From positions 744,001-808,000 of the forward strand of contig OY969793.1 of NCBI GenBank assembly GCA_963703145.1: a stretch of DNA of 64,000 nucleotides, read 5' to 3'. A program made the translations under genes and the position numbers. The notes beneath the pieces are model-generated. The model searched no databases and was not told the origin of the DNA. It saw only the letters and a program-made list of their open reading frames with translations. Origin of the DNA: Bog-756 sp963703145. Lineage in GTDB: Bacteria; Actinomycetota; Acidimicrobiia; Acidimicrobiales; RAAP-2. Shown one piece after another: positions 27,852 through 36,436 of the stretch (positions are counted from its first letter, which is position 1; each line of letters starts with the position of its first letter).

Positions 27852-30800
27852 CCCTGGCCGTCACCGCGCCGAGCAGCGGGATCGCACCGCCCGACACCGC
27901 CGCCAAACCGGGCCGTCGGCACCGGGTCGGGGACGAGACCGTGGTGGTGTCGGCCACCGGGGTCGTCTCCCTCCTCAACTACGGCTACACCCTGATCCTG
28001 TTGTGGCTGCTGCCGGCCCGCCAGTTCGCCGAAGCCGGCTCGATCTCGGCCCTCTTGCTGATCTGCGGGACCATCTCGGGTGCCGCCCTTCCCTGGGTGC
28101 TGGCCCAAGAGGTGCTCCGGTCGGGACAGGACCGTGTCCGTCGACGCATGGCCGTGACGTTCTGCGTGTTCGCCACCCTGCTCCAGGGGGCCGCGGCCGG
28201 GCTCGCCACCTGCCTGATCGTGATGCACTACGCCGGTGGCCCGGTGCTGGCCTCGGCGTTCGGCGCCGTGGTGTTCATCTTCATGGGGGCCACCGCCTCG
28301 GGCTACTTCCAGGGGCTCCAGCAGTTCCGCCTCATCGCCGCCCTGAAGGTCTCCGAGGTGATCGTGAAGATCGCCACCGGGGTGGCCCTCATCGCCCTCG
28401 GGGCCGGCGCCACCGGCGCCATCGCCGGGTTCGCGCTGGGTGCGGCGGTCGTGGCCGGCGTGGGGCTGGCGGCCATGTCCCGGGACATCACCTGGTCGCG
28501 GTCGGCACTGGCCGGTCGCCACCTGTGGGCCAGCACCCAGGGGCTCATGGCCATCCAGGCCGGGGTGGCGGTCCTCGCCAGCATGGACGTGGTGATCGGC
28601 AGCCTGGTGCTCGGGGCGTCACCGGCGCTGGCCACGTACCAGGCGGCCAACATCCTCGGCCGCGTGCCGGTGTTCATCGGGGCGGCCCTGTCCATCATCG
28701 TCTTCCCCCGGATGATCGCCGGCCGTCGCTCGGCGAACGCGGTCATCCGACAGAGCCTCCGGTTGTATGTGGCCGTCTGCATCCCGGTGGCCGTGGTGAC
28801 CGCCACCCTCCCCGGACCGATCGAGGGGGTGCTGTTCCCGGCCCGCTACGGCGATGTGGGCGCCATCCTCCCCTGGTCGGCGCTGGCCGGCCTGGCCATG
28901 GGGGTCGTCAACCTCACCACGACCTACTTCCAGGCCACCGGGGCCTTCCGACGGACGACGTCCCTCCTGGCCATGGGCGTGGCCCTCTGCGCGGCCCTGG
29001 ATGTGTTCGGACTCCGCCTGCACGGCGTGGTGGGCCTGGCGATTGCCGTCGCCGTGGGGGCCGGGGTGGTTGGTGTCGTCCTCCTCCGCCGGATCGCCCG
29101 GACGTGGCCCGGCTCACTGGAGGGATTGGCGCGCCCGCTGGTGGGGGTGACGCTCGGGTGCCTCCCGCTGGTGCTGGTGCGCCAGCATCTGGTGGCCTGG
29201 TGCCTGTGGGCGCTGGGGGTGGGTCTCGTGTTCGCCCTGCGGAGCCTGCTCTCCCTGTCGTCCCCCGAGCCCCCAGACGGCGGGCCGACGGCCCGGCCAC
29301 GGGTCCTCCACCTCGGCTACGAGGACCCCCGGCGGCCGGGGGCCGGGGGCGGCTCGGTGCGCACCCACGAGATCAACAAGCGGCTGGCCGCAGAGTTCGA
29401 CATCACAGTGGTATGCGCCCGCTATCCGGGGGCAACCCCGCGCGTCGAGGACGGCGTCCACTACATCCACAGCGGCCTCGCCGTCGGCGACTTCCCGGCC
29501 CGGCTGGCCTACTTCGCCTCGCTGCCCCTGGCGCTGAGCCGGTACCGCTCGGACCTCGTCGTGGAGGACTTCGGCGCGCCGTTCTCGTCGGTGGGGGTGC
29601 CCTGGATGACCGACCGCCCCACGCTCGGCGTGGTCCAGTGGCTCTTCGCCCGCGAGAAGAGCCACCAGTACCACCTGCCGTTCCACTGGGTGGAGCGCAT
29701 CGGCGTCCGCTCCCACCACTCGATGATCGCCGTGTCCGACGACCTCGGGGCGGACCTGTCCACACGCAACCCGACAGCCCAGGTGACGGTGGTGGCCAAC
29801 GGGCTCGATGCCGGCGCCTTCGCGCCCCAAGACCGCACCCGGGCCGGCATCGCCTACCTCGGCCGTCTCGAGATCGCCCAGAAGGGATTGGACCTGCTGC
29901 TGGAGGCCTACGCCCTCATCGCTGAGTCGATCAGCCAGGACCTCGTCCTCGGCGGGGACGGGCCGGACCGAGCGGCCCTGGTCGAGCTGGCCGACCGGTT
30001 GGGGATCGCCGAGCGCGTACGGTTCGCCGGTCGGGTCCCCGCCGAGGAGCGCTTCGCCTGGCTGGCCGCCAGCGACGTCCTGGCCATGCCCAGCCGGTAT
30101 GAGACCTTCGGCATGGTGGCGGCCGAGGCCCTCGCCGTCCGCACCCCGGTGGTGGCTTTCGACATTCCGTGTCTGCGGGCTCTGGTCGACGACGAGGTCG
30201 GCACCAGAGTCCCCGCCTTCGATGTGCCGGCGTTCGCCGACGCCCTCCGTGTGCTGGCCACCGACGTGGAACTGCGCGCCCGCCGAGGTGCTGCCGGCCC
30301 GGACCGGGTGGCCGGGCTCAACTGGGATGAGCTCGCCGGCCAGCAGGGCCAGGTGTACCACCGGATCCTGGATGGTGAGGGCGCCACTTCCGACGCCCCG
30401 GAGGTAGCCGCCGGGTCGGCCGCCGCCGATCAGTCGAATGTCGGTCGGTCAGACGCGGCCCCGTCAGACGCCGCCCAACCAGTCGCCGCCCCATCAGACA
30501 CCGATCGGTCAGGATCACATCACGCAGCCCCTGATCGGTCGACCGTCTCACTCTTCGACGCCCAGTGCCAAGCGTCACCCGAACAGGTGGCTGTGGTCGA
30601 GACCACGACGCGGTGGACCTATCGGGAGCTGCACCGGGCTGCGGCCGCAGTGGCAACGGCCCTGGCCGGGCACGGGATCACCCGCGGCGACGCGGTGGGC
30701 GTCTGCCTCCCGCGTTCCAAAGAAGCGATCGCCGCCATGTGGGGCATCTGGTCCCTCGGTGCGATCTATGTGCCGCTGGACCCTGAGTACCCGACTGCCC

Positions 30801-33169
30801 GACTGGCGGCCATGGGGGAGACGGTGGCTATGGCGGCCTTCGTCGGCCAATCCGAGCGTCACGCAGCGGTGGCCCCGTCGGCGCCACTCGTCACGTCCGA
30901 TGAGATCGTGCCCGGCGGGCCAGCGAAAGCGATGCCGCGACGCCAACGCCCGACCAAAGGCCACGGGTTCGGGCCCGAACCCGACGATGTTGCCTACATC
31001 CTGTTCACGTCGGGCTCCTCGGGTCGGCCGAAGGCCGTCCAGGTCTCGCACCGGAGTCTCAGGAGCGTCGTCGACTGGGTCCGCTCCGCCATCGACCACG
31101 ACGACCTGGCGAGGACCGTCACCAGCGTCTCGTTCAGCTTCGATCCGTTCATCCTCGAAGTGATCGGCCCGCTGACGGTGGGGGGATCGGTGCGGGTCAT
31201 CCCCACTGCGCTGGCCATCGGAGACGTTGACACCGGCGCGACCCTGCTGGCCAACACCCCGTCGGTGCTGGCCGAGCTGGCGCGGGCCCGGCGCCTGCCG
31301 CCCACCCTCCGCACGGTCATCGTCGGTGGCGAGACGCTGTCGCCGGCACTGGCCACCGAGCTGCTGACGTCGACCTCGATCCGCCGGCTCATCAACACCT
31401 ACGGCCCGACCGAGGCGACCGTCCTGGCCACCGCCTGCGATGTCGCCCTGCCCCTGGACGGACCGGTGCCGATCGGGCGCAGCCTTCCCGGCGCCCAGGT
31501 CGTACTCCTCGACGCGGACGGTGAGGAGGTCCCAGCCGGGGACGTCGGCGAGATCTGCATCCACGGACCCCAAGTGGCCGAGGGCTACCGGGGGGACCCC
31601 GAGGCCACCGCCGAGCGGTTCGTCCAGTGGCACGCAGCCGATGGCTCCTCGATCCGGGTCTACCGGACCGGTGACTTGGGCCGACGGCTGCCCGACGGAG
31701 CCTTCGAGTTCTGCGGCCGCCGAGACCGGCAGCTGAAGCTGCGTGGCTTCCGGATCGAGCCGGGCGAAATCGAGGCGACCCTGGCGCTCCACCCCGGGGT
31801 GAGCCAGGCCGTGGTGACTGCGGACGGCGTCGGGGCAGGGGCCCGGCTCATTGCCCATGTGGCCTCCATCGAGCCCGACCTCGGCCCCGCCGAGATCCGC
31901 CGGTGGCTGTCGGACCACCTGCCCCGGCACCTGGTCCCCGACGGTGTCGTGGTGATGGAGTCGTTCCCGACCACGGAGCACGGCAAGGTCGCCGTCGACG
32001 ACCTTCCGGCGTGGCAGCCGGCCCTCCCGGTGCGGGACGGTGTCGGCTCTGGTGTTCGAGGAGGGGGCACCGGGCCCGACCAGGCCGGTGGGACCGGGGA
32101 GTTCGACCGTCGGGTCGACACCGTGTCCCGCCTGGCCGGTCGGGTCCTCGGGTACGCCGGTCCCATCTCGGCCACCGACGACGTCCTCGATGACCTCGGG
32201 GCCAGCTCACTCGCCCTGTTCCAGCTCCTGACCGCCATGGAGGAGGAGTTCGACTCCCGCCTGGAGATCGGGCGGATCCTCGAGGACACCACCATCGCCG
32301 GCCTGGCCCGCCTGGTGGGGTCGGTGTCCGACGCCCCCGTGTACCTGGCGGTCAACGACGGCGGCACGAAGCCCCCCATCTATTTGATCCACGCCTACCT
32401 CGGCACGGCGCTGCACTATCGCCGCCTCGGGCCCTACCTCAGTGACCGCCCGTTGGTCGGCATCCAGGTCCAGGAGTTCGGCTCCGCCGTGCGCCCCATC
32501 CGGACCTCGATCGCCCAGATGGCCGAGGAAGCCGTGGCCCAGATCCGGTCACGCCAGCCGGTCGGCCCCTACGTCCTCGGTGGTCACTCGGCCGGGGGCC
32601 TGGTCGCCTACGAGGCGGCACGGCTCTTGGCGGGCTCGGGTGAGGATGTGCCGCTGGTCGTGCTCATCGACAGCCCCGTCCCGCGGTCGTCCATCCACTA
32701 CCTGTGGGCCGAGGCCGTCCTGAACTGGCCGGACATCCGCACCGCCAGTGCGGTCGAGCGATGCCAGCAGGCATGGGGGGCGGTGGAGCGCCGCCTGGAC
32801 CGCTTCCGCCGGGGACCCGGCAACGACAGGGTGCGGGCGGCCATCACCCGGTCGTACCGGGCTATCAACCTGGCCGTGCGGGACTATCAGCCAGGCCCCT
32901 ACGCCGGGGACGTGGCCGTGCTGTGGACCCGGCAGGGCGCGGCCATGGCCCTGGGCCGGAAGGACCTGGGGTGGGGCGCGGTCGCCAGCGGCCGACTGGT
33001 CTCCTCCGAGGTCCCCGGACTCCACAACACGCTCCTCGAGGGCGCCCAGCTCCAGTCGCTCGGGCGCCAACTCAACGGTCTGGTGGACGAGGTCGACGAA
33101 CGCGCGCGGGCGGCCACTGCGGCCCGGGCGGCGCCGGACCGGCCTGTCATGCGTCGACGGACCGCGTAA
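27848..33169 (+). CDS. Fusion: Wzx-like flippase, GT4, NRPS adenylation, carrier and thioesterase domains
   Basis: One uninterrupted 1773-residue frame beginning at a GTGA overlap. Residues 1-475: about 12-14 hydrophobic helices of a polysaccharide flippase (MATE/Wzx) type. Residues 483-842: GT4 enzyme (VLHLGYEDPRRPGAGGGSVR, VVANGLD, AYLGRLEIAQKGLDLLLEAY, MPSRYETFGMVAAEAL). Residues 843-897: Ser/Asp/Ala linker. Residues 898-1395: adenylation domain with A3 TSGSSGRPK (1054-1062), A5 NTYGPTEAT, A7 YRTGDLGRR, A8 KLRGFRIEPGEIE and the A10 Lys in HGKV (about 1379). Residues 1420-1490: carrier domain, LGASSL, Ser1454 as phosphopantetheine site. Residues 1505-1760: type I thioesterase with GHSAGG (Ser1581), an LIDS Asp and a late LHNTLL His. 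There is no condensation domain. It should flip a lipid-linked glycan, add a sugar and load an amino (or aryl) acid for transfer or release. I know no described protein of this order. Confidence 0.85.
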   Translation: MTLAVTAPSSGIAPPDTAAKPGRRHRVGDETVVVSATGVVSLLNYGYTLILLWLLPARQFAEAGSISALLLICGTISGAALPWVLAQEVLRSGQDRVRRRMAVTFCVFATLLQGAAAGLATCLIVMHYAGGPVLASAFGAVVFIFMGATASGYFQGLQQFRLIAALKVSEVIVKIATGVALIALGAGATGAIAGFALGAAVVAGVGLAAMSRDITWSRSALAGRHLWASTQGLMAIQAGVAVLASMDVVIGSLVLGASPALATYQAANILGRVPVFIGAALSIIVFPRMIAGRRSANAVIRQSLRLYVAVCIPVAVVTATLPGPIEGVLFPARYGDVGAILPWSALAGLAMGVVNLTTTYFQATGAFRRTTSLLAMGVALCAALDVFGLRLHGVVGLAIAVAVGAGVVGVVLLRRIARTWPGSLEGLARPLVGVTLGCLPLVLVRQHLVAWCLWALGVGLVFALRSLLSLSSPEPPDGGPTARPRVLHLGYEDPRRPGAGGGSVRTHEINKRLAAEFDITVVCARYPGATPRVEDGVHYIHSGLAVGDFPARLAYFASLPLALSRYRSDLVVEDFGAPFSSVGVPWMTDRPTLGVVQWLFAREKSHQYHLPFHWVERIGVRSHHSMIAVSDDLGADLSTRNPTAQVTVVANGLDAGAFAPQDRTRAGIAYLGRLEIAQKGLDLLLEAYALIAESISQDLVLGGDGPDRAALVELADRLGIAERVRFAGRVPAEERFAWLAASDVLAMPSRYETFGMVAAEALAVRTPVVAFDIPCLRALVDDEVGTRVPAFDVPAFADALRVLATDVELRARRGAAGPDRVAGLNWDELAGQQGQVYHRILDGEGATSDAPEVAAGSAAADQSNVGRSDAAPSDAAQPVAAPSDTDRSGSHHAAPDRSTVSLFDAQCQASPEQVAVVETTTRWTYRELHRAAAAVATALAGHGITRGDAVGVCLPRSKEAIAAMWGIWSLGAIYVPLDPEYPTARLAAMGETVAMAAFVGQSERHAAVAPSAPLVTSDEIVPGGPAKAMPRRQRPTKGHGFGPEPDDVAYILFTSGSSGRPKAVQVSHRSLRSVVDWVRSAIDHDDLARTVTSVSFSFDPFILEVIGPLTVGGSVRVIPTALAIGDVDTGATLLANTPSVLAELARARRLPPTLRTVIVGGETLSPALATELLTSTSIRRLINTYGPTEATVLATACDVALPLDGPVPIGRSLPGAQVVLLDADGEEVPAGDVGEICIHGPQVAEGYRGDPEATAERFVQWHAADGSSIRVYRTGDLGRRLPDGAFEFCGRRDRQLKLRGFRIEPGEIEATLALHPGVSQAVVTADGVGAGARLIAHVASIEPDLGPAEIRRWLSDHLPRHLVPDGVVVMESFPTTEHGKVAVDDLPAWQPALPVRDGVGSGVRGGGTGPDQAGGTGEFDRRVDTVSRLAGRVLGYAGPISATDDVLDDLGASSLALFQLLTAMEEEFDSRLEIGRILEDTTIAGLARLVGSVSDAPVYLAVNDGGTKPPIYLIHAYLGTALHYRRLGPYLSDRPLVGIQVQEFGSAVRPIRTSIAQMAEEAVAQIRSRQPVGPYVLGGHSAGGLVAYEAARLLAGSGEDVPLVVLIDSPVPRSSIHYLWAEAVLNWPDIRTASAVERCQQAWGAVERRLDRFRRGPGNDRVRAAITRSYRAINLAVRDYQPGPYAGDVAVLWTRQGAAMALGRKDLGWGAVASGRLVSSEVPGLHNTLLEGAQLQSLGRQLNGLVDEVDERARAATAARAAPDRPVMRRRTA

Positions 33170-33851
33170 CCACCCGCCAGCCGTTCTCGTCGGCGACGGC
33201 CACCACCACGCGGTCACTCCCGGTCGCCTCCACCTCGACCACCTGCACCCGCCAGGTGCCTGGTGTCGGCCCGGGAGCTACGGCGTCTGCCGCCGGGCCG
33301 GTCAGGACGCCCTCGACGTCGATGGTGGCGGGGTCGTCGGCCAGGCTGTGGCCTTCGGCCTTGAGCACAGCCTCCTTGGCGGTCCACAACCGGAGGAAGC
33401 CGATGCGCTGGTCGTCGGGGGAGAGGGCAGCCAGGCGGCGCTGCTCCCCGTCGGTCAGGGCCTTGGGGAGCGGGACGATGTCGGTGTCGACGAGTTCGAT
33501 GTCCACCCCGAGCGGGCGCTCCGAGAGGCCGACAGCCGCCACGCCACCACTCGACGAGACGCTGAACTGGAACGGTTCCCCCACGACCGAGGGGCGGCCG
33601 TGCTCGGTGGATCCGCAGGTCGGACAGGTCCGGACCAGGGCCACGCCCGACGGGTCGATCCCGAGGGACGAGGCGAGCAGCCACCGGGTGAGGGAGCGGC
33701 GGGCCAGGAGACGACGCCCGGCCAGTGGGTCGTGCAGCCGGTCCGCCTGGGACCGGTCCGCATCGGTCAGGGTCGACGGGCTCAACAACGTGTCGGCCCA
33801 TCGGTCGAGGTCGACGATCCACAGGTCGATGGCTGGTCCGGTGGACGACAC
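33147..33851 (-). CDS. Sfp-type 4'-phosphopantetheinyl transferase
   Basis: 234 residues from GTG 33851. Motifs: GVDIEL (metal-binding Asp and Glu, near residue 115) and FLRLWTAKEAVLKAEG (the W-x-x-K-E-A signature). A small CPTC...H insert (RTCPTCGS) lies in the N-terminal half. The family moves phosphopantetheine from CoA onto carrier Ser. It is convergent with the fusion gene and overlaps its end by 23 bases; Ser1454 of that fusion is the obvious substrate. Confidence 0.9.
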   Translation of the reverse strand: MSSTGPAIDLWIVDLDRWADTLLSPSTLTDADRSQADRLHDPLAGRRLLARRSLTRWLLASSLGIDPSGVALVRTCPTCGSTEHGRPSVVGEPFQFSVSSSGGVAAVGLSERPLGVDIELVDTDIVPLPKALTDGEQRRLAALSPDDQRIGFLRLWTAKEAVLKAEGHSLADDPATIDVEGVLTGPAADAVAPGPTPGTWRVQVVEVEATGSDRVVVAVADENGWRVVTRSVDA

Positions 33852-34021
33852 GGACCACGAGCCTATCCAGGCCGTCTGGGATCTCGGCCCGTGGCGATGG
33901 GTCGTCCCGGGTATGACCGGATAAGTGGCACCACGTCACCGGCGCGGCCAGACTGGCGTCGTGGGGCGAGCCCCGCAGGGGAGCCGGCGCCAGCCGGGGG
34001 AGCGCAGAGGGAGGGAAGGGT

Positions 34022-35230
34022 ATGACGACCGTTGAGGTGTCCGACGACCCCACCGCGCCGCTGCTGGACCCCGAATTCTATGCCGGTGACCCCTTCCCGC
34101 TCTACGCGCAGCTGCGGGCCGAGGCGCCCGTGGCCCGCAACGCGGCCCAGGGCTTCTGGGTGGTGAGCCGGCACGCCGACGTCATCACGGTGTCCCGTGA
34201 CCCCGAGACCTTCTGCTCGGGCCAGGGCATCTTGACCATGGAGATCGGCGCCCACTACGACTCCCCGCCCACCATGATGCACACCGACCCGCCGGACCAC
34301 ACCCGCTACCGCAACCTGGTCCAGCCCGGGTTCCGGCCCACCTTCATGCGGGCGCTGGAGGATGGGATCCGGGCCCGCACCACCGTCCTGGTGGACGCCA
34401 TCGAGGCGGACCGGCCGGTCGACATCGTCCCCGAGCTGTCCGTGCCCCTGCCCCTCCAGGTGATCAGCGACCTGCTGGGTGTGCCCGAGGAGGAGTGGCC
34501 CCGGTTCTTCCGGTGGTCCGAAGCGGTCATCCCCGGCGCCACCGACTGGCCCGAAGACGAGCGGATGGCGCTCAGCGGCGAGATGGTCACCTACCTGTTG
34601 GCGGCAGCCGCCGACCGGCGGGTCAACCCGCGCCGCGACATCATCTCCGAGCTGGGTGCCGCCGAGGTGGACGGCGACCGCCTCACCGATGCCGAGCTCG
34701 GCATGTTCTTGGTCCAGCTGCTCGTGGCCGGCAATGAGACCACCCGCAACATGATGTCGGGCGGACTGCTGGCCTTCGCCGAGTCGCCGGGGGAGTGGGA
34801 GGGGCTGCGGGAGCGCCAGCGCGCCTCGGCCCCCCGCGCCCTCCCGCTGGCCATCGAGGAGATGCTGCGCTGGACCACCCCGGTGGTGGCCTTCATGCGC
34901 ACCACCACCCGTGCGGTCGACCTCGGGGGCGTGTCCCTCGGGGCCGGCGAGCCGGTGCTCATGCTCTATGCCTCGGCCAATCGGGACGAAGCGGTCTTCG
35001 GTCCGAGTGCCAGCCGGTTCGACGCCGGTCGCGATCCCAATCCCCATGTGGCCTTCGGCTTCGGCCCCCACTTCTGCATCGGGGCCGTCTTGGCCCGCCT
35101 CGAGGGTCGGATCCTCTTAGAGGAGCTGTTGGCCCGGTTCTCCTCGGTGGAGCCGGCCGGCCCGGTGGTGCGCACCGCGTCGCCGGTCATCGCCGGGGTC
35201 CGGTCGGCCCCGCTGGTCTTTCGGTCCTGA
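34022..35230 (+). CDS. Cytochrome P450
   Basis: 402 residues, soluble bacterial class. I-helix LLVAGNETTRN with the oxygen-activating Glu-Thr pair, K-helix EEMLRW (E-x-x-R) and the haem loop FGFGPHFCIG, with Cys as haem ligand near residue 349. The segment MHTDPPDHTRYRNLVQPGF is typical of actinobacterial sterol, terpene or fatty-acid P450s. A strong ribosome site (GGAGGGAAGGG) precedes the ATG. It is divergent from the phosphopantetheinyl transferase, with about 170 bases between. It might oxidise the acyl or lipid part made by the adjoining locus; this is positional inference only. No ferredoxin gene is adjacent. Confidence 0.9.
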   Translation: MTTVEVSDDPTAPLLDPEFYAGDPFPLYAQLRAEAPVARNAAQGFWVVSRHADVITVSRDPETFCSGQGILTMEIGAHYDSPPTMMHTDPPDHTRYRNLVQPGFRPTFMRALEDGIRARTTVLVDAIEADRPVDIVPELSVPLPLQVISDLLGVPEEEWPRFFRWSEAVIPGATDWPEDERMALSGEMVTYLLAAAADRRVNPRRDIISELGAAEVDGDRLTDAELGMFLVQLLVAGNETTRNMMSGGLLAFAESPGEWEGLRERQRASAPRALPLAIEEMLRWTTPVVAFMRTTTRAVDLGGVSLGAGEPVLMLYASANRDEAVFGPSASRFDAGRDPNPHVAFGFGPHFCIGAVLARLEGRILLEELLARFSSVEPAGPVVRTASPVIAGVRSAPLVFRS

Positions 35231-35438
35231 GGGCTCCGGTTCGGCTCGACTGTTCGCCCGGCCGGTCACCGGGCGCTCCCGACGCCAGTGGCCGATGGGC
35301 CGGGCCGCCGAGGACGGCCGCTCGGTTGCCGGCGGGATGCAGGATGCCGGAGATAGAGGTCGCCGGATCCCCACGTCGATCGCCGCCGGCGGCCCAAACG
35401 TTGAAGGGTGCGCCCGACGCAGTAACCAGGGGAGGGGA

Positions 35439-35483
35439 TTGACAAAGCTAACGCCATTAGCCATAATGGGTAACATCGTTAGC
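35439..35483 (+). promoter_or_regulatory. Strong promoter with overlapping operators, Ddn-YrdB-TetR operon
   Basis: TTGACA (35439-35444), a 17-base spacer and CATAAT (35462-35467) make a near-consensus promoter. Palindromes cover it: GCTAACG (35447-35453) mirrors CGTTAGC (35477-35483); GCTAA/TTAGC (35447-35461) and TAAC/GTTA (35471-35481) are smaller inner ones; a 17-base near-palindrome (35457-35473) centres on the -10. The third gene of the operon is a TetR regulator, so autoregulation is likely. A GGGAGGAG ribosome site lies at 35503-35510. Confidence 0.8.
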
Positions 35484-35517
35484 CTGAGATCCAGGCCCAC
35501 ACGGGAGGAGATTCGCC

Positions 35518-35979
35518 ATGGACAAGCCGGAGCACTATCGCAAGCCCGGGGTGTTGACGAGGAAGGTCATGAATCCGTTCGTCGTGCTCATGATGCGACT
35601 GGGCATCTCGGTGTGGGGGAGCAGGATTCTGGAGGTCCCGGGACGCACGAGCGGCGTCCCTCGGCGCACGCCGGTCAACCTCCTCGAGCTCGACGGCCGC
35701 CAGTACCTGGTGGCGCCCCGGGGCGAAGGACAGTGGGTGAAGAACGTCCGAGCCAACGACGGCCGCTTGGCGCTGCTCCTGGGCCGTCGGCGCCAGGAGC
35801 TCGCCGCCCACGAGCTGTCTGACGGCGAGAAGTCGCCCGTGCTTCGTGCCTACCTGGGCAGGTGGAAGATGGAGGTGGGCGTGTTCTTCGACGGCGTGAC
35901 CGCAGACTCAGAGGAGTCCGACGTGCAGCGCATCGCCCCGAACCACCCGGTGTTCGTCCTGGCCGACGCCGGGCGTTGA
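35518..35979 (+). CDS. Ddn-family (DUF385) F420-dependent nitroreductase-like protein
   Basis: 153 residues with the split-barrel Ddn pattern: VLEVPGRTSGVPRRTPV-like segment (EVPGRTSGVPRRTPV), LVAPRGEGQWVKNVRAND and the N-terminal helix MNPFVVLMMR. The family binds deazaflavin F420 and reduces quinones or nitro compounds at the membrane. It is the first gene of a three-gene operon with YrdB and a TetR repressor, a set-up fitting inducible detoxification. GTG/ATG choice is clear from GGGAGGAG upstream. Confidence 0.85.
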   Translation: MDKPEHYRKPGVLTRKVMNPFVVLMMRLGISVWGSRILEVPGRTSGVPRRTPVNLLELDGRQYLVAPRGEGQWVKNVRANDGRLALLLGRRRQELAAHELSDGEKSPVLRAYLGRWKMEVGVFFDGVTADSEESDVQRIAPNHPVFVLADAGR

Positions 35980-35980
35980 G

Positions 35981-36436
35981 ATGATCGTCACACACAGCCG
36001 CCGGCGGACAGGATCAGGCCGCCAGCGTCCCGGACAGGCGGGACGGGTCGGTGTCCCGGGGTCGGTGGCGTCGCTGAATCTGGGCGTGCGCGTCGCGGTC
36101 GAGCTGGCCACGTTGGCGGCGTTCGGCTACTGGGGAGCATCGGTCGACGGCCCGATCGGACTGCGGGTATCGCTGGCTGTTGTCGCTCCGCTCACGGCCA
36201 TGGTCGCCTGGTCCCGACTCGTGGCCCCGAAGGCCCCGAGGCGCCTGGTCGGGCTTGCGGCTCTTGGCGCGGAGCTGTCGATCGTTGCTGGTGCGGCCTG
36301 GGCCCTGGTCTGGTCCGGGATGGGTCTCGTCGGTGTGACCCTCTGGGTGGTGGCGGTGGGCAACTCGTTTCTGATCCGCACACTGGGCCAGTACGGATCG
36401 GCTGGCGGCATGCCCGTCGTGGAGGCCCGGCCATGA
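35981..36436 (+). CDS. YrdB/DUF2568-family membrane protein
   Basis: 151 residues. After a basic N-terminus there are four hydrophobic helices with the family phrases VELATLAAFGYWGAS, LAVVAPLTAMVAWSRLVAPKAPRR and GVTLWVVAVGNSFLIR. Function of the family is unknown. It starts one base after the previous stop and overlaps the TetR gene by ATGA; an internal start near 36065 would remove the basic tail. Confidence 0.8.
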   Translation: MIVTHSRRRTGSGRQRPGQAGRVGVPGSVASLNLGVRVAVELATLAAFGYWGASVDGPIGLRVSLAVVAPLTAMVAWSRLVAPKAPRRLVGLAALGAELSIVAGAAWALVWSGMGLVGVTLWVVAVGNSFLIRTLGQYGSAGGMPVVEARP

